A stretch of 64,000 nt of DNA from Collimonas sp. PA-H2 (GTDB lineage: Bacteria > Pseudomonadota > Gammaproteobacteria > Burkholderiales > Burkholderiaceae_D): the NCBI RefSeq assembly GCF_002564105.1, contig NZ_PDBX01000001.1:3596001-3660000 (forward strand), in the 5' to 3' direction. Shown one piece after another: positions 8,740 through 18,600 of this stretch. Numbering within the stretch: position 1 is the first letter of the stretch; each line of letters opens with the position of its first letter. Position numbers and translations under genes: made by a program. The notes under the pieces are model-generated. The model saw only the letters and a program-made list of their open reading frames with translations, was not told where the DNA came from and did no database searches.

Positions 8740-9765
8740 ATGATTGTTCTCGGCGTTGAATCCTCCTGTGACGAAACCGGTCTCGCGCTCTATGACACAG
8801 AGCGCGGCTTGCTGGCGCATGCTTTGTACTCGCAAGTCGCGATGCATGAACAGTATGGCGGCGTGGTGCCGGAACTGGCGTCGCGCGACCATATCCGGCG
8901 CGCTATCCCGCTGTTGCAGCAGGTGCTTGTCGAAAGCGGCATCGAGCGCCAGGAGATCGACGCCATTGCCTATACCCAAGGCCCCGGCCTGGCAGGCGCG
9001 CTGCTGGTAGGCGCATCGATTGCCTGCGGTCTTGGCCTGGCGCTGGACAAGCCGATGCTGGGCGTACACCATCTGGAAGGGCATCTGCTGTCGCCGCTGC
9101 TGGCCAGCGACCCTCCAAGCTTTCCCTTTGTGGCTTTGCTGGTATCGGGCGGCCACACCCAGCTGATGCGCGTCGACGGCGTCGGCCAATATGCCTTGCT
9201 GGGCGAAACGCTGGATGACGCGGCCGGCGAAGCATTCGACAAGTCGGCTAAGTTGCTTGGCCTCGGCTATCCGGGCGGCCCGGCGATTTCACGCCTGGCC
9301 GAGTTCGGCGATCCGTCGGTGTATCAGTTGCCGCGGCCGATGCTGCATTCGAAAAACCTGGATTTCAGTTTCTCCGGCCTCAAGACCGCGGTGCTGACAC
9401 TGGTCAAGAAACATCCAGCGAATATTTGCGAGCAAGACAAGGCCAACATCGCGCGCGGTTTTGTCGATGCGCTGGTGGAGGTATTGCTGGCGAAATGCCT
9501 GGCCGCATTGAAGCAGACTGGCCTCAAGCGGCTGGTGATCGCCGGCGGTGTGGGTGCTAACCAGCAGTTGCGCACAGCGTTGAACGCCGCTGCGGAAAAG
9601 CGGCGCTTTCGGGTGTATTACCCTGAACTGGAATTTTGTACGGATAATGGCGCGATGATCGCATTTGCCGGCGCCATGCGTTTGCAAATCAAACCGGAAG
9701 CAGCGCAGCGCAACTATGCATTCAACGTGCGGCCGCGCTGGCCATTGAACGAACTTGGCATCTGA
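8740..9765 (+). CDS. tsaD: tRNA N6-threonylcarbamoyladenosine transferase TsaD
   Basis: TsaD transfers the threonylcarbamoyl group to A37 of ANN-decoding tRNAs, together with TsaB and TsaE. The 341-residue protein begins [20 protein letters not shown], the typical start. The metal-binding HxxxH is seen in [12 protein letters not shown], followed by [10 protein letters not shown] and the late [12 protein letters not shown] nucleotide block. The ATG at 8740 is chosen because an upstream in-frame TTG would add eight residues not found in the family. It is followed by a palindromic repeat element. Confidence 0.96.
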   Translation: MIVLGVESSCDETGLALYDTERGLLAHALYSQVAMHEQYGGVVPELASRDHIRRAIPLLQQVLVESGIERQEIDAIAYTQGPGLAGALLVGASIACGLGLALDKPMLGVHHLEGHLLSPLLASDPPSFPFVALLVSGGHTQLMRVDGVGQYALLGETLDDAAGEAFDKSAKLLGLGYPGGPAISRLAEFGDPSVYQLPRPMLHSKNLDFSFSGLKTAVLTLVKKHPANICEQDKANIARGFVDALVEVLLAKCLAALKQTGLKRLVIAGGVGANQQLRTALNAAAEKRRFRVYYPELEFCTDNGAMIAFAGAMRLQIKPEAAQRNYAFNVRPRWPLNELGI

Positions 9766-9783
9766 GTATTAGCAAAATCCCGG

Positions 9784-9961
9784 CTAGTGTCCTGAGTTAG
9801 AAATTCGTTGTACGAGAAAAGCGATGCAATTGGCGTCAGGCTAGGCGGATGGCCGCCCCGCACAAAACGGAGCAAGGGTGGCCCCCTTGCGAGTATTTGC
9901 AACGACGCATGGCGCCAATTGCATCGCTTTTCTTCAACGAATTTCTAACTCAGGACACTAG
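9784..9961 (+). repeat. Long palindromic element, copy A (conserved core, self-complementary arms)
   Basis: A 178-bp near-perfect palindrome. The arms 9784-9837 and 9911-9961 pair over 46 exact positions, interrupted by one small asymmetric bulge (six bases against three) and ending in one G-U pair. The central core, 9838-9910, holds two hairpins: GGCGG-ATGG-CCGCC at 9844-9857 and GCAAGGG/CCCTTGC at 9872-9890. The core recurs at 25,524-25,595, whereas the arms do not. The termini read CTAGTG outward on both sides. No transposase lies inside. It could be a MITE-like element, a structured RNA or a single-stranded-DNA hairpin. Confidence 0.85.
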
Positions 9962-9964
9962 GCG

Positions 9965-9970
9965 TATAAT
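9965..9970 (+). promoter_or_regulatory. Candidate -10 box of the helicase gene
   Basis: A perfect TATAAT lies four bases beyond the right end of palindromic copy A. No good TTGACA-like -35 was found at 16-18 bp; the position would fall inside the palindrome arm. If used, transcription starts near 9977 and gives a leader of about 215 bases. Confidence 0.35.
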
Positions 9971-10191
9971 GCGCGACTGTGGTACAAAACGCGCCGGGTG
10001 GATATTTAAATGGCAACCTGGTTTGCGGCGCCTGTCAGGGCGCTGCCACAATCATTTGGCTCACGTTAATGAGCTGACACGAAATTCACGAATTCAATTG
10101 AAAGCATTAGTGCCTTTTTACGAACACAGGACCCAATCGGCCCCTGGATTCGTTGTTTGAGTGCAACTTGCACCGGAGGCCGCCAACTACC

Positions 10192-11706
10192 ATGTCAGAC
10201 ACACAGTCCGAGATTCAAGCTGAAGCAGCAGTGCCAACCACACCCTCCGTCCGTTTCGCCGACTTCGGGCTGTCTCCAGATATCCTGCGCGCGCTGAGCG
10301 ATCAAGGGTATGTGCATCCGACTCCGATCCAGGCCGAAGCCATCCCTATCGTGCTGCAAGGACGCGACGTCATGGGGGCGGCGCAAACAGGAACCGGCAA
10401 GACCGCCGGTTTTTCCCTGCCGATCATCCAGTTGCTGCTGGCGCATGCCAACACCAGCGCCTCGCCGGCGCGGCATCCGGTACGGGCGTTGATCCTGACG
10501 CCTACCCGTGAACTGGCCGATCAGGTGGCGGACAACGTCAAGGCCTATTGCCGTCATACCCCCTTGCGCTCGACAGTGGTGTTCGGCGGCGTCGACATCG
10601 CGCCGCAAACCGCGGCCCTGCGTTCCGGTATCGAGATCGTGATTGCGACCCCGGGGCGCTTGCTGGATCACGTCCAGCAAAAGACCCTGAACCTGTCGCA
10701 AACGCAGATACTGGTAATGGATGAAGCCGACCGCATGCTCGACATGGGCTTCCTGCCGGATTTGCAGCGCATCATCAACCTGTTGCCGAAAGAGCGCCAG
10801 AACCTGATGTTCTCGGCGACCTTCTCTGGTGAAATCAAGAAGCTGGCAGCGACTTTCCTCAAGAATCCGGTCACCATCGAAGTCGCGCGCAGCAATGCCA
10901 CTGCCGATAACGTCACCCAAACCATGTACCGGGTTGAAGATCAGACCAAGGCCGAGGCGGTCTCGTTCATCATCCGTGAACGCAAGCTGAAGCAGGTGAT
11001 CGTTTTTTCCAACACCAAGATTGGCGCCTCGAAACTGGCGCGTCATCTGGAAAACGAAGGCGTCAACGCTTCTGCGATCCACGGCGACAAGACCCAGAAC
11101 GAGCGCATGGCGGCGCTGGAAGCGTTCAAGCGAGGCGAGATCGAAGTGCTGGTGGCGACCGACGTCGCGGCGCGCGGCCTGGATATCGCCGAACTGCCAT
11201 GCGTGATCAATTTTGACCTGCCGTACAACGCCGAAGACTATGTGCACCGGATCGGCCGCACCGGCCGCGCCGGCGCTTCCGGCGACGCGATTTCCCTGTA
11301 TGTCGATAAGGACGAGCGCTTGCTGGTCGATATCGAAAAGATGATCAAGCACAAATTCGTGCGCGCCGAACTGACCGGGTTTGTCGCCAAGCCGTCGAGC
11401 CCTGAACGCTCGGGCCGCCGCGACGGCGCTGACGGAAGAGGGGATCGTGCTGGGCGTGCTGAACGCAGCGAAGGCCGTGGCGACAGCAGCAGTGCTTCCT
11501 CCAGCCGCAGCCAGCAGCATACGCGCAGCGCCTATACCTCGACGCCGACCGGGCGCCGGGAAAAAATCGATCCCTGGTTCCTCAAGCCTTACGAGCCGAC
11601 GCTCACGGTGGACGTGCAGCCGGCCGTCGCCGCGCCTGCCGGTGGCTCCATCAAGTCGTCCAAGGTCAAACTGGCGGCGCTGCTGGGCGGCGTGCCCAAG
11701 GGCTAA
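10192..11706 (+). CDS. DEAD-box ATP-dependent RNA helicase (RhlE type)
   Basis: An RNA helicase of 504 residues. In order it shows the Q motif (FADFGLSPDILRALSDQGY...TPIQ), motif I (AQTGTGKT), motif Ia (PTRELADQV), GG, TPGRLLDH, motif II DEAD (VMDEADRMLDMGF), motif III SAT (MFSATFS), and the C-terminal lobe with VATDVAARGLDI and HRIGRTGRAG. A low-complexity basic tail rich in Arg, Gly, Asp and Ser follows (about 420-470). This arrangement fits RhlE, which acts in ribosome assembly and RNA turnover at low temperature. The ATG at 10192 follows GGAGG, although the spacing is long. Confidence 0.92.
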   Translation: MSDTQSEIQAEAAVPTTPSVRFADFGLSPDILRALSDQGYVHPTPIQAEAIPIVLQGRDVMGAAQTGTGKTAGFSLPIIQLLLAHANTSASPARHPVRALILTPTRELADQVADNVKAYCRHTPLRSTVVFGGVDIAPQTAALRSGIEIVIATPGRLLDHVQQKTLNLSQTQILVMDEADRMLDMGFLPDLQRIINLLPKERQNLMFSATFSGEIKKLAATFLKNPVTIEVARSNATADNVTQTMYRVEDQTKAEAVSFIIRERKLKQVIVFSNTKIGASKLARHLENEGVNASAIHGDKTQNERMAALEAFKRGEIEVLVATDVAARGLDIAELPCVINFDLPYNAEDYVHRIGRTGRAGASGDAISLYVDKDERLLVDIEKMIKHKFVRAELTGFVAKPSSPERSGRRDGADGRGDRAGRAERSEGRGDSSSASSSRSQQHTRSAYTSTPTGRREKIDPWFLKPYEPTLTVDVQPAVAAPAGGSIKSSKVKLAALLGGVPKG

Positions 11707-11753
11707 TTGTTTAGGGCCAGTTGTTCGCACTCCCAGCACAATGCCAGCAAGCC

Positions 11754-12647
11754 CTAGCCCGGGCGAGTCGTTTCCAGATTCGCCCACGCCGCGGTGGCCA
11801 GAGGCCAGAACGCCGCGATATTTTCCACTTGTCCGATATCCAGCCCCAGGAACCAGGCCGCCTTGGTCAGTGCCTGCAGAGGTTGCGACATGTCGATCGC
11901 CTGCGCACCATTTTGCTTGGATAGTTTTTCGCCGTCTGCATTGGTGATCACCGGTACGTGCAGGTATTGCGGCGTCGCCAGCAGTAATTGACGCTGCAGA
12001 TAGATCTGGCGGCCGGTCGAATCGAGCAGGTCGGCGCCGCGCACCACATGGGTCACGCCCTGTTCGGCATCATCGACCACCACGGCCAGCTGGTAAGCCC
12101 AGAAGCCGTCGGCGCGCTTCAGTACAAAATCCCCCACCTCGATCGCCAAGTGCTGCTGTACGCGGCCTAGCCAGCGGTCGTCAAAGATGATCAGCTCATC
12201 GATATGTCCCGGATCCGGCACCCGCAGACGATAGGCGCGGGCCGGCTTGCCGACCGGCAGGCCGCCGCGGCAGGTGCCGGGATAGACTGCCGCGCCATCG
12301 GCGGCGACGCAGATGCGCGAATCGACGATTTCGCGCCGCGTGCAGCCGCAGGGATAGGCCAGCCGTCCGAGCCGGTCAAATGCCGCTTCATAGGCGGCCC
12401 CGCGCCGGCTTTGAAACATGACCTCGCCGTCCCATTGCATGCCCAGTGCGCTGATATCAGCCAGGATCGAATCCGCGGCGCCGGCAGCGGTACGGGCTTC
12501 ATCCACATCTTCCATGCGCAGCAGCCAGCGGCCGTCATGCGCCTTGGCGTCCAGATAGCTGGCCATGGCCGCCACCAGCGAGCCGGCGTGCAAGGGGCCG
12601 GTGGGCGAGGGGGCGAAGCGGCCGATATAGTTTGTTTGGTTAGACAT
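11754..12647 (-). CDS. gluQ: Glutamyl-Q tRNA(Asp) synthetase
   Basis: GluQ-RS attaches glutamate to the queuosine base of tRNA(Asp). The 297-residue protein is a truncated glutamyl-tRNA synthetase without an anticodon-binding domain, as expected. The HIGH-like motif is seen in [20 protein letters not shown] and the KMSKS-like motif in [13 protein letters not shown]. The cysteine pair near [10 protein letters not shown] and a later Cys ([10 protein letters not shown]) form the zinc site. The start at 12647 gives the usual N-terminus; upstream in-frame starts overlap the LysR gene further. Its beginning overlaps the end of the LysR gene by eight bases. Confidence 0.92.
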   Translation of the reverse strand: MSNQTNYIGRFAPSPTGPLHAGSLVAAMASYLDAKAHDGRWLLRMEDVDEARTAAGAADSILADISALGMQWDGEVMFQSRRGAAYEAAFDRLGRLAYPCGCTRREIVDSRICVAADGAAVYPGTCRGGLPVGKPARAYRLRVPDPGHIDELIIFDDRWLGRVQQHLAIEVGDFVLKRADGFWAYQLAVVVDDAEQGVTHVVRGADLLDSTGRQIYLQRQLLLATPQYLHVPVITNADGEKLSKQNGAQAIDMSQPLQALTKAAWFLGLDIGQVENIAAFWPLATAAWANLETTRPG

Positions 12648-13593
12648 TGTTGGTCGATTCATGATGAGGTGCCGGCGGCGATCCAAGCAAGGCGCGCTGC
12701 GTTGCCGGTTCGCTGAGCTGGGCGATGAACCATTTGAGCGATTTTCCCACGACTGGCGTACGCCATGCGATCTGTGTCTTGTCGCTGGGCTTGGCCTCGG
12801 TAGTTTGCTTTTCGATCAGGGCGCCAGAGGCGAAATGCGGAGCCGCCATCCAGCGCGGCAGATGGCCGCAGCCAAGACCGTTCAACTGGGCCTGCAATTT
12901 TGCCGGGATGGATGGCACGGTCAGGATATCCTGGCCGTTCAGCAAGCCGGAATTGATGCTGGGCAGAGTGCGCCCGGTGTCGCCGACGGCGATTGCCCGG
13001 TATTGCTGAACCAGGCCGGCGGTCAGCGGTTCGGGGGCGTTTTCCAGGGGATGGCCCGGCGCTACCGCAAAAGCCCAGTCGATCGTACCCAGCTGACGGG
13101 TCTGGAAGCCGCCGCTCATGCGGATGCTGTCGGGGCCGCTGTGAGGAGCTCCGATCACCAGGTCGGCACGGTCGAACAGCAAGGCTTCCCACACCCCCGA
13201 CAGGGCTTCGTGCGAAATGCGCAGGCGCGTGCCGGCATTTTCGCGATCGAAGGCATCGATCAGAGGCAACAAGCTGTCGAAGGGGATGATGCTGTCGAGG
13301 ACGATGCGCAGTTCGACTTCCCAGCCGGTGGCGGCACGCTTGACGCGCCGTTCAAGTTCTTGCGCCGCCAGCAGCAGATGACGGCCTTCGGTCAGCAGTT
13401 CGAGCCCGGCAACGGTCAGTTTGGCGCGGTGGCCGCGACGGTCGAACAGCAATACGTCCAGGTCTTCTTCCAGCTTGCGCACGCTGTAAGTCAGCGCCGA
13501 CGGTACCCGGTCCAGTTCGATAGCGGCGGCGGCAAAGCTGCCCTTGCGATCAATGGTGTCAAGAATCTGCAAAGCTTCCAGCGTCAGTTTCAT
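12640..13593 (-). CDS. LysR-family transcriptional regulator
   Basis: A 317-residue LysR-type regulator. The winged helix-turn-helix covers about residues 1-60 ([41 protein letters not shown]). The effector-binding domain follows from about 90. It is divergent from the flavodoxin-like gene at 13959, and a T-N11-A dyad lies between them. LysR regulators commonly control the divergent neighbour, so that gene is the best target. The inducer is unknown. The 3' end overlaps gluQ. Confidence 0.9.
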   Translation of the reverse strand: MKLTLEALQILDTIDRKGSFAAAAIELDRVPSALTYSVRKLEEDLDVLLFDRRGHRAKLTVAGLELLTEGRHLLLAAQELERRVKRAATGWEVELRIVLDSIIPFDSLLPLIDAFDRENAGTRLRISHEALSGVWEALLFDRADLVIGAPHSGPDSIRMSGGFQTRQLGTIDWAFAVAPGHPLENAPEPLTAGLVQQYRAIAVGDTGRTLPSINSGLLNGQDILTVPSIPAKLQAQLNGLGCGHLPRWMAAPHFASGALIEKQTTEAKPSDKTQIAWRTPVVGKSLKWFIAQLSEPATQRALLGSPPAPHHESTNNV

Positions 13594-13958
13594 TATTGCT
13601 TGAAGAGTAAAAGCCAGATGACAGGCATGCCGGATTCATGGCATGCGATTATTGTTAAAATTTCATTCAGATAAATTGAATGATATATCGAAATTTTGCC
13701 ACTGTCCTAAGCTATTTCTTGCGTCTATAGTGCCAAGTAATGCAATGAATTGATATAAGATATTTCTATATTGAAATCATTTTCCGCATATATCATGACC
13801 GGTCTTGCAATCATGCAAGACATGATTGACAGACTGCTGTCGCTGTTTTTGGTTCGCCGGGCCGGCTGCTTTTACGGTCCGCAGCCGCCATGGATTTTCC
13901 TTGTATCTTCTCGTGGTTTTATTTTGCTAACTGAGTTTTACATCAAAAGGGTATTGTC
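13594..13958. other. Divergent control region between the LysR gene and the reductase gene
   Basis: A 365-bp AT-rich region. It contains the LysR-type box listed separately and AT-rich stretches around 13,730-13,790 that could hold promoters. A short in-frame stretch starting with TTG at 13,771 and overlapping the next start was not accepted as a gene. Confidence 0.5.
13665..13681. promoter_or_regulatory. LysR-type operator (T-N11-A)
   Basis: The dyad ATTCA-GATAAAT-TGAAT matches the LysR consensus T-N11-A, with ATT and AAT at its ends; it extends one base on each side to CATTCA/TGAATG. It lies 72 bp upstream of the LysR start, where autoregulation and divergent activation usually occur. Confidence 0.6.
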
Positions 13959-14534
13959 ATGACCAAAGTTGCTATCGTTTACCACTCAGGCTACGGCCAT
14001 ACCAAAAACCAGGCCGAGGCTGTACATGCCGGCGTATTGCGTGCGCAGGGCGCGACGCCTGAGCTGATCGCCATCGATGCTGAAGGCAACCTGAGCGACG
14101 CCGCCTGGGCCTCGCTGGAGGCGGCCGACGCCATCATCTTTGGCACGCCGACCTACATGGGCACGGTTTCCTGGCAGTTCAAGAAATTTGCAGATACCTC
14201 GTCGAAGCAATGGTTCGGCCAGAAATGGAAAGACAAGGTCGCCGCCGGCTTTACCAATTCGGCGACCATGAACGGCGACAAGGGCAGCACCATGAGCTAT
14301 CTGATCACCTTTGCGATGCAGCACAGCATGGTGTGGGTCGGCACTGGCCTGATGCCCGCCAACAGCAAGGCGGCGCAACGCAATGACGTCAATTTCGTGG
14401 GTGGTTTCTCCGGCGCGCTGGCGCAAAGCCCGTCCGACTCGTCGCCACAGGAAGGTCCGGCAGCCGGCGATCTGGAAACCGCCAGCCAGTTTGGCCAGCG
14501 TGTTGCCGAGACGGCGCAAAAGTTCAAGAAGTAA
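13959..14534 (+). CDS. Flavodoxin-family NAD(P)H-dependent reductase (WrbA-like)
   Basis: A 191-residue flavodoxin-like protein. The N-terminal VAIVYHSGYGHTKNQAEAV is the FMN phosphate-binding loop, and IIFGTPTYMGTVSWQFKKF is the second flavin loop typical of WrbA-like quinone reductases. It probably reduces quinones or similar compounds in the cytoplasm. Overall similarity to E. coli WrbA seems moderate, so no gene name is given. It is divergent from the LysR gene and probably controlled by it. A strong terminator follows. Confidence 0.85.
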   Translation: MTKVAIVYHSGYGHTKNQAEAVHAGVLRAQGATPELIAIDAEGNLSDAAWASLEAADAIIFGTPTYMGTVSWQFKKFADTSSKQWFGQKWKDKVAAGFTNSATMNGDKGSTMSYLITFAMQHSMVWVGTGLMPANSKAAQRNDVNFVGGFSGALAQSPSDSSPQEGPAAGDLETASQFGQRVAETAQKFKK

Positions 14535-14582
14535 TTAATCTGTAAGGAAGGGGCTAAAGCAATCCCTCCTACTCAGAAAACG

Positions 14583-14613
14583 AAAAGCCCGCTTGTCTGC
14601 AAGCGGGCTTTTT
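14583..14613. terminator. Bidirectional terminator between the reductase gene and trhO
   Basis: A 9-bp GC stem (GCCCGCTTG/CAAGCGGGC) with loop TCTG is flanked by A4 on the left and T5 on the right. It therefore works as an intrinsic terminator in both directions for these convergent genes. Confidence 0.92.
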
Positions 14614-14635
14614 CATGGGTGCGTGACTGCTTGGC

Positions 14636-15529
14636 TCAATGCGCAGCGCTGATTTCCGACAGGGATGCAGCGGCTTCAGATGGGGCCGCCTCAGGCAGGC
14701 AATGTGGACAGGATTTGCCGGCAACATATTGCGGCGCCAATTGCTGGCGCGGGGTCACCACGGCGCGGCAGGCATAGCATTGCACCGTGGCGGTTTCCTG
14801 CAGTTGCGGGTTGAGTGCGGTGCGATAGTCGAATACGAAGCAATCGCCGTCGTAATGGGCGCCGCCGCATTCCTCGAAATACTTGAGGATGCCGCCTTCC
14901 AGCTGGTACACGCTGTCATAGCCGATGTCCTGCATGTGGATCGCCGCTTTTTCGCAACGGATGCCGCCGGTGCAGAAGGTGACGATGGTCTTGCCGGCCA
15001 GCTCATCCTTGTGCTCGGCGACCACTGCCGGAAATTCGCTGAATTTTTCGATACGGTAGTCGAGGGTGTTGGCAAAGGTGCCGACGTCGACCTCAAAGGC
15101 ATTGCGGGTATCCATCATCACCACCGGCCGGCCATTGTCGTCGACGCCCCGGTCCAGCCAGCGCTTCAGGGTCTGCGCCTGCACCGCCGGCGCGCGGCCC
15201 AGCTCCGGCTTGATCAGCGGGTGCTTCATGGTGATGATTTCCGCCTTCAGCTTGACCAGCATGCGTGTGAACGGCTGCTTTTCCGAATAGCTTTCCTTGA
15301 CTTCGATGTCCGCAAAGCGCTCGTCGGCGCGCAGCCATGCCAGAAACTGGTCGATTTGCTCACGCTGGCCGGCCAGGAATAGGTTAATTCCCTCCGGAGT
15401 GAGTAAGATCGTGCCTTTTAGTTGCAATTGCTTACAAATTGCAAGAAATTCAGGACGTTTCTGCTCCGTGTCTATGAAAGTGACGAATTTATAGGCCGCA
15501 ATATTGACAAAAGAGTGACTGGACTGCAT
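14636..15529 (-). CDS. trhO: tRNA uridine(34) hydroxylase TrhO (rhodanese domain)
   Basis: TrhO (YceA family) hydroxylates U34 of certain tRNAs, the first step of 5-oxyacetyluridine formation with oxygen. The 297-residue protein has an N-terminal domain (about 1-95; [17 protein letters not shown]) and a rhodanese domain with the active-site loop [13 protein letters not shown] near residue 186. A C-terminal zinc-like segment has the cysteines [10 protein letters not shown] and SCPHCLPEA. Length and layout fit the family. It is convergent with the reductase gene and divergent from dnaE. Confidence 0.92.
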   Translation of the reverse strand: MQSSHSFVNIAAYKFVTFIDTEQKRPEFLAICKQLQLKGTILLTPEGINLFLAGQREQIDQFLAWLRADERFADIEVKESYSEKQPFTRMLVKLKAEIITMKHPLIKPELGRAPAVQAQTLKRWLDRGVDDNGRPVVMMDTRNAFEVDVGTFANTLDYRIEKFSEFPAVVAEHKDELAGKTIVTFCTGGIRCEKAAIHMQDIGYDSVYQLEGGILKYFEECGGAHYDGDCFVFDYRTALNPQLQETATVQCYACRAVVTPRQQLAPQYVAGKSCPHCLPEAAPSEAAASLSEISAAH

Positions 15530-15635
15530 GGGAAATTTCTCGGTAAGTCGTTGATTTATCAGTATTATAAACGGCAGGCATGGGTTTGCCCAATTTTGCT
15601 AAAAGTCTGACAGGCCTCGGGGTAAAATACCGCCC

Positions 15636-18600
15636 ATGACGACACCGCAATTTATTCATCTCCGCCTCCACTCTGAGTATTCCATCGTCGATGGCTTGGT
15701 GCGCATCGACGACGTAGTAAAAGCAGCAGCCAGCGACGGCCAGGCCGCGCTCGGCATCTCCGACCTGGCTAACCTGTTCGGCATGGTCAAGTTCTACAAG
15801 GCTGCGCGCGGCAAAGGCATCAAGCCGATCATCGGCTGCGATGTCTGGATCACCAATGACGACGAACGCGACAAGCCGTCGCGCTTGCTGCTGCTGGTCA
15901 AGAATCGCAGCGGCTATCTGCAGCTGTGCGAGCTGTTGTCGCGTGCCTGGCTGGAAAACCTGCACCGTGGCCGTGCGGAAATCCGCGCCGAATGGCTGGC
16001 CGGGCTCAAGGACCATGGCGATGGCAACGGCAACGGTTTGATCGCCTTGTCGGGCGCCCATTTCGGCGACATCGGCATGGCCATCGACAATGGCAACCCG
16101 GAAGCGGCCGAGCGCTGCATTCAGCGCTGGCAGAATATTTTCCCGGACAATTTTTATGTAGAAGTACAGCGCGCCGAACAGCCGAATATGGAAGCGCATG
16201 TGCGCCAGGCGGTGGCGCTGGCGGCGAAGTTCGGCGTGCCTGTGGTCGCTACGCATCCAACCCAGTTCCTGGACAAGGAAGAATTCATCGCGCATGAAGC
16301 GCGCACCTGTATCGCCGAAGGCGAGATGTTGGCGAATGCGCGCCGTGTGCGCCGCTTCAATGTCCAGCAATCGTTCAAGTCGCAAGCCGAGATGGCGGAG
16401 CTGTTCGCCGACATGCCGGCGGCCTTGCAGAATTCGATTGAAATCGCCAAGCGCTGCAACCTGACGCTGCAACTGGGCAAGCCGCAACTGCCGGATTTCC
16501 CAACGCCGGACGGCATGACGATCGGCGAATTCCTGATTCAGCAATCGCAGGAAGGCCTGGAACTGCGCCTGGTGCATCTGTTCCCGGACGAAGCCAAGCG
16601 CGAGCAGCAGCGCCAGCGCTACCAGGACCGCCTCAAGTTTGAAACCGACACCATCATCAAGATGGGTTTCCCCGGCTACTTCCTGATCGTTGCCGAGTTT
16701 ATCCGCTGGGCCAAGCAGAATGGCGTGCCGGTCGGGCCGGGACGGGGTTCCGGCGCCGGATCGCTGGTCGCCTACTCGCTGCAGATCACCGACCTCGACC
16801 CGCTCAAATACAATCTGCTGTTCGAGCGCTTCCTCAATCCGGAACGGGTATCGATGCCCGACTTCGATATCGACTTTTGCCAGGAAGGGCGCGACCGCGT
16901 CATCCAGCACGTCAAGGATTTGTACGGCAAGGATGCGGTATCGCAGATCGCTACCTTCGGCACCATGGCCGCCAAGGGTGCGATCCGCGATGTCGGTCGC
17001 GTGCTCGATTTCGGCTACAACTTCTGCGACGGCATTTCCAAGCTGATCCCTTTCAAGCCCGGCAAGCATGTGACGATCGCCGACGCCATTCAGGAAGAGC
17101 CGATGCTGGCCGAGCGCCTGGAAAACGAGGAAGAGGTCAAGCAGCTGCTCAACCTGGCGCAGCAGGTCGAAGGCATCGCCCGCAACATCGGCATGCATGC
17201 CGGCGGCGTCCTGATCGCCCCGGGCAAGCTCACCGATTTCTGTCCGCTCTACACCCAGGGCGGCGATGCCGGCGTGGTCTCGCAGTACGACAAGGACGAC
17301 GTCGAAGCGGTCGGCCTGGTGAAGTTCGACTTCTTGGGCTTGACCACCCTCACGATCCTCGACAGGGCGGTGCGCTACATCAAGCAGCTCGATCCCGCCA
17401 TGGCCGATTTCAGCCTGGAAAAGCTGCCGCTCAACGACCGCGCTTCCTATGAACTGCTGACCGCCGCCAAAACGGTAGCCGTGTTCCAGCTGGAAAGCCG
17501 TGGCATGCAAGGCATGCTGAAAGATGCGCGGCCCGACCGCTTTGAAGACATTATCGCGCTGGTGGCTTTGTACCGCCCAGGTCCGATGGATCTGATCCCG
17601 GATTTCTGCAAGCGCAAGCACGGCGAACGCTTCGACTATCCGGATCCGCGCACTGAGGGCATCTTGTCGGAAACCTACGGCATCATGGTGTATCAGGAGC
17701 AAGTGATGCAGATGGCGCAGGTGGTCGGCGGCTACTCGCTCGGCGGCGCCGATTTGCTGCGGCGCGCGATGGGTAAGAAAAAAGCGGAAGAGATGGCCGA
17801 GCACCGCCAGATTTTCCGTGATGGTGCGGCCAAGGACGGCTTGAGCGAAGCCAAGGCTGACGAGATTTTCGACTTGATGGAAAAATTCGCGGGCTACGGC
17901 TTCAACAAGTCGCATGCCGCCGCCTATGCTCTGCTGTCCTATCACACCGCCTACCTGAAAGCGCATCATCCCGCAGCGTTCATGGCCGCCAACTTGTCGC
18001 TGGCTATGGACGATACGGAAAAGATCAAGATCCTGGTGGAAGATTCGCTGGTCATCTGCAAGCTGACCTTGCTGCCGCCGGACATCAATCTGTCGGACTA
18101 CCGTTTCACGCCGGAAGGCGAGCTGGGCAAGAAGGCGACTTTCATCCGCTACGGCCTCGGCGCCGTCAAAGGCTCGGGACAGAATGCGATCGAAGCCATC
18201 ATCGCCGCCCGCCAGGAAAAGCCGTTTGTCGACCTCTTCGATTTCTGCCTGCGCGTGGACAAGCGCCAAATCAACCGCCGCACCATCGAGTCGCTGATAC
18301 GCGCCGGTGCCTTCGACTGCTTCAAGGTCGACCGAGGGATCCTGCTGGCCTCGGTGCCGCGTGCGATGGAAGCCGCGGATCAGAAACTGGCATCGGCCAA
18401 CCAGGTGAGCCTGTTCGGCGGCGACGACAGCGATCTGGAAGCACCCATCGAATATGTGCAGGCGGCGCCGTGGACCGATAAGCAGAAATTGACGGAAGAG
18501 AAGAGCGCGCTCGGCTTCTATCTGTCGGGGCATTTGTTCCACGCCTACGCCGCCGAAGCGCGCCGTTTCGCGCGCACGCCGCTGGGCAGCCTGGAACCTT

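Larger units (their letters stand above)
9766..10191. other. Intergenic region: palindromic element, then long helicase leader
   Basis: A 426-bp gap between tsaD and the helicase gene. Positions 9784-9961 are a palindromic repeat (listed separately). A TATAAT box follows immediately at 9965-9970. The remaining 220 bases up to the helicase ATG carry no convincing gene and would form a long 5' leader if that box is used. Cold-regulated DEAD-box helicase mRNAs often have long leaders. Confidence 0.5.

Noticed and set aside
9784..9961. Retron, group II intron or IS remnant as the explanation of the palindrome
   Set aside because: No reverse transcriptase or transposase coding is adjacent to either copy, and the arms differ between copies. 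Left as an unexplained repeat.
10195..11787. A 530-codon open frame antisense to the helicase gene
   Set aside because: The helicase motifs are unambiguous on the plus strand; the antisense product resembles no family and shows codon-complement composition.
13771..13962. A short frame with TTG start overlapping the reductase gene start
   Set aside because: No ribosome site, no recognisable content, and it covers the divergent promoter region.
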